A DNA stretch of 64,000 bases from Henricia sp. BOLD:AAB3569 (taxonomy: Eukaryota; Echinodermata; Asteroidea; Spinulosida; Echinasteridae): the NCBI GenBank assembly GCA_037783545.1, contig JBBELK010000096.1, positions 3,472,001-3,536,000 of the forward strand, written 5' to 3'. Below are positions 23,537 to 33,200 of the stretch, in pieces. The translations under genes and the position numbers were made by a program. The notes beneath the pieces were generated by a model. That model saw only the letters and a list, made by a program, of their open reading frames with translations. It had not been told where the DNA came from and ran no database searches. The number at the start of each line of letters is the position of its first letter. Within the stretch, counting starts at the first letter, position 1.

Positions 23537-24879
23537 TTGTCCGAAAGACACAAGGCACAACAACTAAAACAAAGCACACCTTCAATGATGCAACTTATTG
23601 ACAATTTAGTTTCAAATATCAATAAAAGGAGTATCCGACAAGGCAATTTTCAAATTAATTTTAATAAAAGCGGAAAACAAGAACCCATGCAAAGATCATG
23701 CATTATAATTAGTCCTGTTCCACTTGGGAGAAAATCAATTTTCCCATGTTATGAAAATGTTGTCCCCAACAAATTGGAACAGCATTTATGTAATGTATGA
23801 CATTTTAAAGACAGATCCAGAACCACAATTGTTACCAGTAAAACTTCAAGGCTCTGACGTTCCGTACTTTCTTGTATTTTTCACAGATTAAACGTCTCTC
23901 AATCCAAGAGTTGTTGTCTGTCCTCTTCCCAATTTTTTTGAAGCAAAGGGCCACACATACAGAATATTATATATGGGGGTACAGTACGAAAACAACCTTT
24001 TATACCTCCATGCTTTAAATAAGAAACATGCAGAGTGTTTCTATCAATTGCTCTGTAAGCGTATACCTGGAAAAATATTACCCCGTACAGAACCAGATAT
24101 TTCATGGACCACGCAGATTTTCCCATGTACGTTTTCAAACTGAGCGGGTGGAGCGCACCTCAACTATATGAGTCGCCATTATTTTCAACACACGACTAGA
24201 CATGGTGGCAAAACAAAGACCGACCCATTACTCTAGCTCTCTCTATTATCAACCATGTACATGTATAGAAAATTATCATATCAAATCATGTGTTCATCAG
24301 AAAGAACAGTTGGAGAAACGATCGAAGCATATGGCGTGTACATGTTAAGAAACATGTCGCTGCTAGCTTGCTTGATACAAGCGGTATTTCGGGGTTATAT
24401 TACTCCGTCGAAAGTTGTTCGGAACAAAATATAATCCATCTCTACGTACAAAGAGTGGACAAAGTTGAGGTTGTTGACGAAATCCATTCAATATTACACC
24501 CATCAAAAGCAGAGTATCCATCAAATAAAGGGCTCTTTGCAGGTGTCACATTTGTTTTAGTTGGTGCAGTCCCTAAACAGGCTGGGGAAAAAAATGGACT
24601 CATGAGACACTTCAGCAAAAACTAGTTTCTCTTCGTGGCAAAGTAAGCAATGCCCTACCAGGCAACACTAAGTGACAGTTTACAAAAATTTACCATATCC
24701 CTGTCAATGAGCAAGCAATAATCAATTCCAAGAAAATTCCAGATATTGCAAGAGAGGCCATACAACGGAGATATCCGGTTGTAGAATACAAATTCATCTT
24801 CGACAGTATTAAAAGTAACACCCAAATTTGCAAAGACAATTACATGCCGGACCTAATCAAACTACTCAGGAAAAATTAA
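23537..24879 (+). pseudogene. Decayed gene remnant ending in a BRCT-like domain
   Basis: Several open stretches on the plus strand read on from each other only with frame changes. One frame runs 23793-24143 with a single internal TAA at 23889-23891 and gives coherent protein-like sequence (KTDPEPQLLPVKLQGSDVPY; FEAKGHTYRILYMGVQYENN). The final part, 24530-24879, resembles a BRCT domain: GLFAGVTFVLVGAVP (strand 1), a frame change at the A7 run 24588-24594, then THETLQQKLVSLRGKVSNAL (helix 1 and strand 2 with the GK turn), a TGA at 24673-24675, and RRYPVVEYKFIFDSIKSN, close to the usual IPVV...F/W..DSI end of the fold. It closes at TAA 24877-24879. BRCT domains bind phosphopeptides or DNA ends in repair proteins. 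The N-terminal part, and whether 23537-23800 belongs to it, is unrecognised. It may be a captured host gene fragment or part of the original transposon. Confidence 0.5.
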
Positions 24880-26728
24880 TCAGCAACCAACACTTCATGA
24901 CAAACATTTTTTTAAGAAAACCCGAATGATAAGCCTCATTAAAAAAACAAAAGAAAGATACATGCATCATGTAAATCAAAACAGTCTGCTAACAATCTCA
25001 ATGTTGAAAAAAATATTTTGTTTTATTTTACGCAAACTTAAAAAGAAAGCATCATTTAAGTACTAACAAGCTAGGTTCTTTCCCTGAACAAGCAAAGTTA
25101 TTTGGCCGGCTGCAAAGAGTATTCAGGGCTGTCTAATGTTGAAAAACACAAATATGGAAATGTGGAAAGCGAAAACAGGCCAAGCATCGAACAGAAAAAG
25201 CAAAATGCTAACGTTGATGATTTAATTTAAAATTCGGAACAACGAATAAATTCAGTGTAATTAACATTTGAAATTATGGACGATATACAGCTGCACATGG
25301 TTTGTACAAGTTTGCACATGCAGACTTGAATTGTTTCAAATGAAAATACAAGATTTATTTGTGAATAATCTTTGAGAATTTGTTCTGATAAAAACACAAG
25401 ACTCGGTGATTTATGTTTGCTTCGGCTTGGAAGTTTTTTGTATCAATTTTCTTATGTAGGGCCTACTTTGTTTCAGAGTACATGTACATGTATCTTCACT
25501 ACATGTATTAACGTTTCATTTTACCAGAGAATCTGGTGATTGTCATATTTTGTCATTTCCACTTCATCGCCCATTTTATGTGCATACGTTTTGAGGTTCT
25601 CCATGTTTTGGGCTGCTTTATTTTCCCTATTTTTGTATTTTTTTTTTTAGAACTCCATTAGGCCTACTGTTAATAAACCTGTGTTAGTGTTTGCTTTGAT
25701 TGGTTAACTTATTTGAGTGCAAATAAACTTAACACGTGAAGCTACCAAATTTAAACCTTCATCAGTGACCCAGGTCCCTATTTTAAATACCTAAGTTGTT
25801 ACGTTTTGTGAAATTGTTTGATTTATGAAATTGCCTCACAGCACTTCAAACTTGACATTTTGCCAAAGAAAAACCTGAAATGCGGTTGTACATATGTTAG
25901 CAAAACTGCTATGTGCTTGCATAATTAAATATGCCGCATCTTTGATTTTGTGTAAAGCTGCGCCAACAGTTTATTTGTTGCAAATAATATTCAACAAACA
26001 TTCGGTCGCATGGGAACAAAATACTTATGTTGTTGTTGTGTTAGCGCTCTAATCAGCTGTACATCATTATTCAAGTTTTATTGAATAAAATCTACATTGT
26101 GTGAAAAATGCTGTATCTGCTATGACAGGGTTGTTGAGACCTTAGGACACAATTTACACATTGGCAAGTGAACACGTACCCCTCCCCCTCCCCCTACAAA
26201 CACCTTGAATAAAATGGATCATTGAAGATTGTAAAAATGGGGACGACAAATAAAAACATTTTGAAAGGAAATGGGGGCATACATGTACCCCTTAAGACTT
26301 ACTTGATGTCGCACATTTTCAATAATTAATTACTTAATTTTTGTTGTTTACAGCTCCTTGAGCACCCTGCAGGGTGGATATGTGCGCTTTACAAATACTA
26401 TGAATTGTAGGTTAGGGCTACAAATCGTGTGTAAAAAAGGTATATAGGGCGACCTGCTCAATAGGGCGACATTTTGGTGTCGCCCTAATATTTTTGAGTT
26501 TAAAATTAATTTGTTTAGGTCAAAAACCATTTTTTTTTAGGTCGAGAACCATTTTTATGGGGACTGGAGCTGTTTCTCTTCGGTCTGCAACCATTTTTGG
26601 AAGCTTTGGGTAAAAAAATAAGGTGTCATTTTAAGTGACTCTTGCCGAAATTTCGGTGGTCTCCGGCGAGAGTCTTCCCGAAATGTCGCCCCATTGCGGC
26701 ATTCAGCGTTCTTTAAAATCTCATTATT
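24880..26728. other. AT-rich non-coding DNA with short inverted repeats
   Basis: No open frame I would support. Notable words: C-rich CCCCTCCCCCTCCCCCT near 26179; a hairpin at 26462-26487 (TAGGGCGACA with TGTCGCCCTA, loop TTTTGG); and a larger imperfect one at 26637-26674 (GACTCTTGCCG with CGGCGAGAGTC) enclosing the perfect palindrome CCGAAATTTCGG at 26645-26656. The rest resembles a 3' flank or old repeats. Confidence 0.5.
26352..26403 (+). repeat. Possible SINE/LINE 3'-tail fragment
   Basis: GAGCACCCTGCAGGGTGGAT followed by ATGTGCGCTTTACAAATAC resembles the conserved tail (GTGCGCTTTATAAATAC-like) found at the ends of many invertebrate retroposons. No tRNA-type A or B box was found upstream, so at most a truncated copy. 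Confidence 0.3.
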
Positions 26729-28867
26729 AGGTGATCGGGTTGTTCCCCGATCACCTATTGCTATTGTACGATTTCTTTGTCTTTTTTTTTTTTTTTTCTT
26801 CTTTTTCTGCTCAAACGTTTCCAGAGCTTTTCTTCAAAACTGTTAAAGCTATCAACTTGAAACTTGGTAGGAACATCAACCCCAATGGAAAGGTGTGCAT
26901 ACAAGTGTGACGTCACCGTGACGTCATCGGGTATCAAATTACAACCAAAAAATGACCAAAATATGCATGTTTTAAAATGCTTCCGCCTGGAAAACCACGT
27001 GACCCATGATCTTCGTATTTGGCAGGCTCATAGATTAGATCATGGCCAACAATTTTCTTCGTGTGGGCATTTTCATCTGACCCTTCCTTCTGGGGTCAAT
27101 TTGAGGTCAAAGTTCAACGAAAACGAAAATCTCAATTTTTGCACTTATTGAGCAGCAATGTCCATCAAATCAAGATGAATCTTTAAGAAACTAAGTACAG
27201 GTATAGGTCCTATGGCAGACTTTCACCAGCATGTATAATATTATGATGGCATCACGTGTGACGTCATCGTGACGTCATCAAGTATCAAATTACATCCCAA
27301 AAATAACCAAAATATGCATGTTGTAAAATGCTTCCGTCTCGAAAACCATGTGACTCAAGATCTTCGTATTTGGCATGCTTATGGACGAGATAGTTGGCTA
27401 CAATTTTCTTTGTGTGGGCATTTTCATTCGACCCTTCCTTCTGGGGTCAATTGGAGGTCAAAGTTCAACGAAAACGGAAATCTTAATTTTTACACTTACC
27501 GAGCAACAACGCCCATTAAACCAAGCTGGATCTTTAGTAAATTAGATACAGACATAAGCCATATGGCAGACTTTCACTAGCATGTATAGTATCATGATGG
27601 CATCAAGTGTGACGTAATCATGACGTCATCAGGTGTCAAATTACAAAAATTCAAAGGTTATTATTTCCAAAATTTATATCTCAAGAACCGTAATAGATAC
27701 TTGAAAAATTCTTTAACAACATGATAAGTCTAAATGAACTGAACAAATCATACGATGTCATGACACCTGTGTGACGCCTACTTCCGGTCCAAACCGGAAG
27801 TTGTTCGAAAATGTGCAATTTATTTGAATTTTGAATGCAAATAGATTTAAAGTGGCAGTGAATTTGACCATAGTTCTACGGAACGAAATGTTTCCACACA
27901 TGTGGACCTTATGACTATACCAATGGTGACGTCATCACGTGGACGGTGGTTACGCAATGTGGTGTCAAATTACGCTAAATTTTTAAAATGCTTCCGTCTG
28001 CAAAACCACGTGACCCAGGATCTTCGTATTTGGCAGACTAATAGATAAGATCATGGCCAACAATTTTCTTCGTGTGGGCATTTTCATCTGACCCTTCCTT
28101 CTGGGGTCAATTAGAGGTCAAAGTTCAACGAAGACCTCAATTTGTGCACCTACGGTATTGAGCAGCAATGTCCACCAAACCAAGCTTAATCTTTAAAATA
28201 AATTAAGTACAGGCGTACGTCCTATGGCAGACTCTCACCAGTATGTATAATATTATGATCACATCAAGCGTAACGTCAATGTGACGTCATCGGGTATCAA
28301 ATTACACCCCCAAAATAACCAAAATATGTATGTTTTAAAATGCTTCCGTCTCGAAAACCACGTGACCCAGGATCTTCGTATTCAGCAGGATTATAGATGA
28401 AATTCTGGGCTACGACTTTCTTTGTATGTGCGTTTACATCTGACCCTTCCTTATGGGGTCAATTCGAGGTCAAAGTTTAATAAAGACGTATATATACATC
28501 TCAATTTTTGCACCGTTCAGCAACTATGCTTATGAAACCAAGCAGGATCTTTAAATATAGTATATATACATGTACATGATTGGTAGACTGTTACAAATAG
28601 TTCCCCTGTGTGATTGAAGATATGCATAATTAAAACCAACCTGAGCAAAAACAAGCTCCGTACTTCGTCTAACTATTGAGAAAACAGTCACAAAAGAGTT
28701 TGCAGTCATTTTGCCCCAAAACCACTTCGCCCTGAACCACGGCCTGTGCACGAACTAACATTTGGGTTTTGTTTGGACAAAGTGATTTGGGATGAAATGG
28801 CACTCGGGCGAAGTGGTTTGGGGAAGAAATGGCACTTGGGGGGGAAATGGTTTTGGGGCGAAATGAA

Positions 28868-28889
28868 TTTTCGTCTCATGAGACGAAAA
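28868..28889. repeat. 22-bp perfect palindrome
   Basis: TTTTCGTCTCA followed by its exact reverse complement, with no loop. It lies at the end of a G-rich stretch (28780-28866) that repeats GAAGTGGTTTGGGG-like words and is partly the inverse of CCCCAAAACCACTTCGCCCT at 28714-28733. Confidence 0.6.
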
Positions 28890-29394
28890 CTAATTGTTTT
28901 ACTCATTTCTCAAAGACTAGCACTTCAGATAAAACCAATTCAGGGAAAGTTTTCTATGGTGAACATTTCAGATTGTTGAGATAGATACCAATCGTGTATA
29001 CTGCCTTTAAGAAACCAGATACAGGTATAAGCCCTTTGGCAGAATTTCAGCAGCATGTATAGTGTGGCATAATTGTGACGTCATCAAGTATCAAATTACA
29101 GCCCAAAAATAACGAAAATAAGCATGTTTTAAAACATTTCCGTTTCGAAAATCAAGTGACGCAGGGTCTTCATATTTAGCACAGATCAGATTCAGACTTA
29201 CAATTTTCTTTTGCTGAGCATTTTTATTTTACCCTTCCTTCTGCGGGTCAATTCAAGGTCAAAGTTTAGCGAAAACAAATCTCAGTTTTGCACTTACTAG
29301 GCAACTTAAAACTGACCGTTAAAACCTACTGCATGGATCGTCATAGAATAAGATCAATATGAAACTTGGTGAGAACATCTACCCTCATCTCTAG

Positions 29395-29442
29395 GTGTGC
29401 ACCACAGATATCTATTAAAACAGATATCTGTGGTTTGCACAC
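29395..29442. repeat. Long hairpin
   Basis: Arms GTGTGCA-CCACAGATATCT and AGATATCTGTGG-TTTGCACAC pair over about 19 bp with a two-base bulge, loop ATTAAAAC. The inner 12 bp are perfect. It stands 5 bp before a TGACGTCA. Confidence 0.6.
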
Positions 29443-29652
29443 AATTGTGACGTCATGATGAGATTGACTGTGCCAATAGTGACGTCATCATATACACATC
29501 TTTAGCGTTGAATAGTCATGTCTTGACAATTCCAATACTGGCAATCGATATGTGGATATTTCTTTTGAAACATCGACCAACTCAAGTTTTCAACCAATTT
29601 CAACCAAGTGTGACGTCATAATGAGGTCAATATTCATATCGCCCGATCACCT

Positions 29653-30241
29653 TGCGTTTTTAAAAAAAAAAACGCCAATGTCTAGTTATTATTTATTATT
29701 ATCCCCACACACAAACAAGTGGGGTGGTGGACTTCCTTCGCCATTCCCTTTGGAAACAACAAATATAAATTAATATTCATTTCACTGTGTTGAAAAACAA
29801 TCTGAGGTTTAAACTTTCTCAGCATTTGGGTACGGGTGTGCATAATCTGAATCAAGATTCAGTACTACATGTACAATGGAGGGAACCCTGCATCAAATAA
29901 CTACTTGTACGAACAATTGTGCACAAATCCTACTTATATGTATGAGCTAGCCTATGTACCTACCTACATGTACAATGTGGGCCACTTATTATAATTTTCC
30001 CCCAAGTTTGTGTGGAAATTCTCAGAGGAGTGCTAATGGATTGAACTTAGTTGACCCAGGGTCAGAGCACCATCAGTTGGGAATTCCCCTGGACCACATG
30101 TTGGTGACGTTTGTAGACTGTTAGCATATCACAATTGGCATGTTTTAGTAGGGGTTGAGTGATTAGACTAATACTTATCCCCAGAGGAGACACGTTCCCA
30201 TTAATCTTCTCTCCGAAAAGGATGTGGGATTTTTAGAGAAT
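29653..30241. other. Right subterminal region of the insertion, no gene
   Basis: Starts with a small hairpin (TTGCGTTTTT with AAAAACGCCAA, 29653-29677), then unremarkable AT-rich DNA up to the right terminal repeat. No open frame worth calling. Confidence 0.5.
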
Positions 30242-30265
30242 TTTAAATGGGAGAAATTCGTAATG
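30242..30265 (-). repeat. Right terminal inverted repeat of the 13-kb insertion
   Basis: Exact reverse complement of 17116-17139; ends ATTCGTAATG directly before satellite CGACGTTTGG at 30266. Confidence 0.9.
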
Positions 30266-33200
30266 CGACGTTTGGACCACACTTTGACCAAATTCCCGTC
30301 CCATACAAGACTGAGCATGCGCACGAGTGATCAGGAGTACACGGACAGCCACGGTCTGCAGAGCAGGTAGGAAGCCCGAACCCAGTTTTCCCTAAACTCT
30401 GAAATTTCTCGGCCATTTCCCGGCGAAAGTCTGTCAATTTTTCAGGACAAGTGCGGAATATAGACTGTTTGGAGCATGCAAAATTTGAAGTTCGTCGGAA
30501 AATTTCTTGACTTCCAAATTTTCCGACGTTTGGACCACACTTTGACAAAATTCCCGTCCCAAACAAGACTGAGCATGCGCACGAGTGATCAGGAGTACAC
30601 GGACAGCCATGGTCTGCAGAGCAGGCGGGAAGCCCGAGCCCAGTTTTCCCTAAACTCTGAAATTTCTCGGCCATTTCCCTGCGAAAGTCTGTCAATTTTT
30701 CAGGACAAGTGCGGAATATAGACTGTTTGGAGCATGCAAAATTTGAAGTTCGTCGGAAAATTTCTTGACTTCCAAATTTGCCGACGTTTGGACCACACTT
30801 TGACCAAATTCCCGTCCCAAACAAGACTGAGCATGCGCACGAGTGATCAGGAGTACACGGACAGCCATGGTCTGCAGAGCAGGCAGGAAGCCCGAGCCCA
30901 GTTTTCCCTAAACTCTGAAATTTCTCGGCCATTTCCCGGCGAAAGTCTGTCAATTTTTCAGGACAAGTGCGGAATATAGACTGTTTGGAGCATGCAAAAT
31001 TTGAAGTCCGTCGGAAAATTTCTTGACTTCCAAAATTGCCGACCTTTGGACTACACTTTGACCAAATTCCCGTCCCATACAAGACTGAGCATGCGCACGA
31101 GTGATCAGGAGTACACGGACAGCCATGGTCTGCAGAGCAGGCAGGAAGCCCGAGCCCAGTTTTCCCTAAACTTTGAAATTTCTCGGCCATTTCCCGGCGA
31201 AAGTCTGTCAATTTTTCAGGACAAGTGCGGAATATAGACTGTTTGGAGCATGCAAAATTTGAAGTTCGTCGGAAAATTTATTGACTTCCAAATTTGCCGA
31301 CGTTTGGACCACACTTTGACAAAATTCCCGTCCCAAACAAGACTGAGCATGCGCACGAGTGATCAGGAGTACACGGACAGCCATGGTCTGCAGAGCAGGC
31401 AGGAAGCCCGAGCCCAGTTTTCCCTAAACTCTGAAATTTCTCGGCCATTTCCCGGCGAAAGTCTGTCAATTTGTCAGGACAAGTGCGGAATATAGACTGT
31501 TTGGAGCATGCAAAATTTGAAGTTCGTTGGAAAATTTCTTGACTTCCAAATTTGCCGACGTTTGGACCACACTTTGACCAAATTCCCGTCCCAAACAAGA
31601 CTGAGCATGCGCACGAGTGATCAGGAGTACACGGACAGCCACGGTCTGCAGAGCAGGCAGGAAGCCCTAGCCCAGTTTTCCCTAAACTCTGAAATTTCTC
31701 GGTCATTTCCCGGCGAAAGTCTGTCAATTTTTCAGGACAAGTGCGGAATATAGACTGTTTGGAGCATGCAAAATTTGAAGTTCGTCGGAAAATTTCTTGA
31801 CTTCCAAATTTTCCGACGTTTGGACCACACTTTGACCAAATTCCCGTCCCTTACAAGACTGAGCATGCGCACGAGTGATCAGGAGTACACGGACAGCCAC
31901 GGTCTGCAGAGCAGGCAGGAAGCCCGAGCCCAGTTTTCCCTAAACTCTGAAATTTCTCGGCCATTTCCCGGCGAAAGTCTGTCAATTTTTCAGGACAAGG
32001 GCGGAATATAGACTGTTTGGAGCATGCAAAATTTGAAGTTCGTCGGAAAATTTATTGACTTCCAAATTTGCCGACGTTTGGACCACACTTTGACCAAATT
32101 CCCGTCCCAAACAAGACTGAGCATGCGCACGAGTGATCAGGAGTACACGGACAGCCACGGTCTGCAGAGCAGGCAAGAAGCCCGACCCCAGTTTCCCCTA
32201 AACTCTGAAATTTCTCGGCCATTTCCCGGCGAAAGTCTGTCAATTTTTCAGGACAAGTGCGGAATATAGACTGTTTGGAGCATGCACAATTTGAAGTTCG
32301 TCGGAAAATTTATTGACTTCCAAATTTGCCGACGTTTGGACCACACTTTGACCAAATTCCCGTCCCAAACAATACTGAGCATGCGCACGAGTGATCAGGA
32401 GTACACGGACAGCCACGGTCTGCAGAGCAGGCAAGAAGCCCGACCCCAGTTTCCCCTAAACTCTGAAATTTCTCGGCCATTTCCCGGCGAAAGTCTGTCA
32501 ATTTTTCAGGACAAGTGCGGAATATAGACTGTTTGGAGCATGCACAATTTGAAGTTCGTCGGAAAATTTATTGACTTCCAAATTTGCCGACGTTTGGACC
32601 ACACTTTGACCAAATTCCCGTCCCAAACAAGACTGAGCATGCGCACGAGTGATCAGGATTACACGGACAGCCATGGTCTGCAGAGCAGGCAGGAAGCCCG
32701 AGCCCAGTTTTCCCTAAACTCTGAAATTTCTCGGCCATTTCCCGGCGAATGTCTGTCAATTTTTCAGGACAAGTGCGGAATATAGACTGTTTGGAGCATG
32801 CAAAATTTGAAGTTCGTCGGAAAATGTATTGACTTCCAAATTTGCCGACGTTTGGACCACACTTTGACCAAATTCCCGTCCCAAACAAGACTGAGCATGC
32901 GCACGAGTGATCAGGAGTACACGGACAGCCACGGTCTGCAGAGCAGGCAAGAAGCCCGACCCCAGTTTCCCCTAAACTCTGAAATTTCTCGGTCATTTCC
33001 CGGCGAAAGTCTGTCAATTTTTCAGGACAAGTGCGGAATATAGACTGTTTGGAGCATGCACAATTTGAAGTTCGTCGGAAAATGTATTGACTTCCAAATT
33101 TTCCGACGTTTGGACCACACTTTGACCAAATTCCCGTCCCAAACAATACTGAGCATGCGCACGAGTGATCAGGAGTACACGGACAGCCACGGTCTGCAGA

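Larger units (their letters stand above)
26729..29652. repeat. 2.9-kb repeat element with CRE-rich internal units
   Basis: Begins AGGTGATCGGG (26729-26739) and ends CCCGATCACCT (29642-29652), an 11-bp inverted terminal match; the left end itself folds as a hairpin with CCCGATCACCT at 26746-26756. Inside are five diverged copies of a unit marked by CTTCTGGGGTCAATT and GAGGTCAAAGTTCAACGA (the TGGGGTCAAT word or its equivalent near 27091, 27442, 28102, 28454, 29242; spacings 351, 660, 352, 788). Each unit also has TGACGTCA near GTATCAAATTACA. Perfect TGACGTCA occurs at 26908, 26919, 27259, 27270, 27621, 27927, 28282, 29076, 29448, 29480 and 29611. No target duplication at the edges and no transposase. 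It looks like a non-autonomous, internally repeated mobile element; the boundaries are tentative. Confidence 0.55.
17116..30265. mobile_element. 13.15-kb insertion with 24-bp terminal inverted repeats, nested in the satellite
   Basis: Non-satellite DNA begins at 17116 and ends at 30265 with perfect 24-bp inverted termini (17116-17139 and 30242-30265). The flanks are the two halves of one monomer: 49 nt (17067-17115) plus 210 nt (30266-30475) give 259, one more than the period, and the following monomers continue the order seen at 14745-16280. The join therefore duplicates at most one base (C). This looks like a cut-and-paste DNA element or an equivalent precise integration. No transposase is recognisable; the body consists of a younger LTR retrotransposon, a decayed BRCT-type gene, AT-rich DNA and another repeat element. 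I do not recognise the terminal sequence. Without the LTR element it would be about 7.3 kb. A non-autonomous or decayed DNA transposon is the leading reading; the class is unknown. Confidence 0.8.

Noticed and set aside
24290-24625. 111-codon frame as an intact gene
   Set aside because: It has no ATG start (begins GTG), and the BRCT-like sequence continues in another frame after the A7 run, so it is part of a pseudogene.
26864-27580. Two similar plus-strand frames of about 95-103 codons as duplicated genes
   Set aside because: They are two copies of the internal repeat unit 351 bp apart (a multiple of three), without proper starts; the other, more diverged units do not keep the frame.
17116-30265. 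Polinton/Maverick-type giant transposon
   Set aside because: Termini are only 24 bp, there is no 6-bp duplication, and no polymerase B, integrase, ATPase or capsid genes are present.
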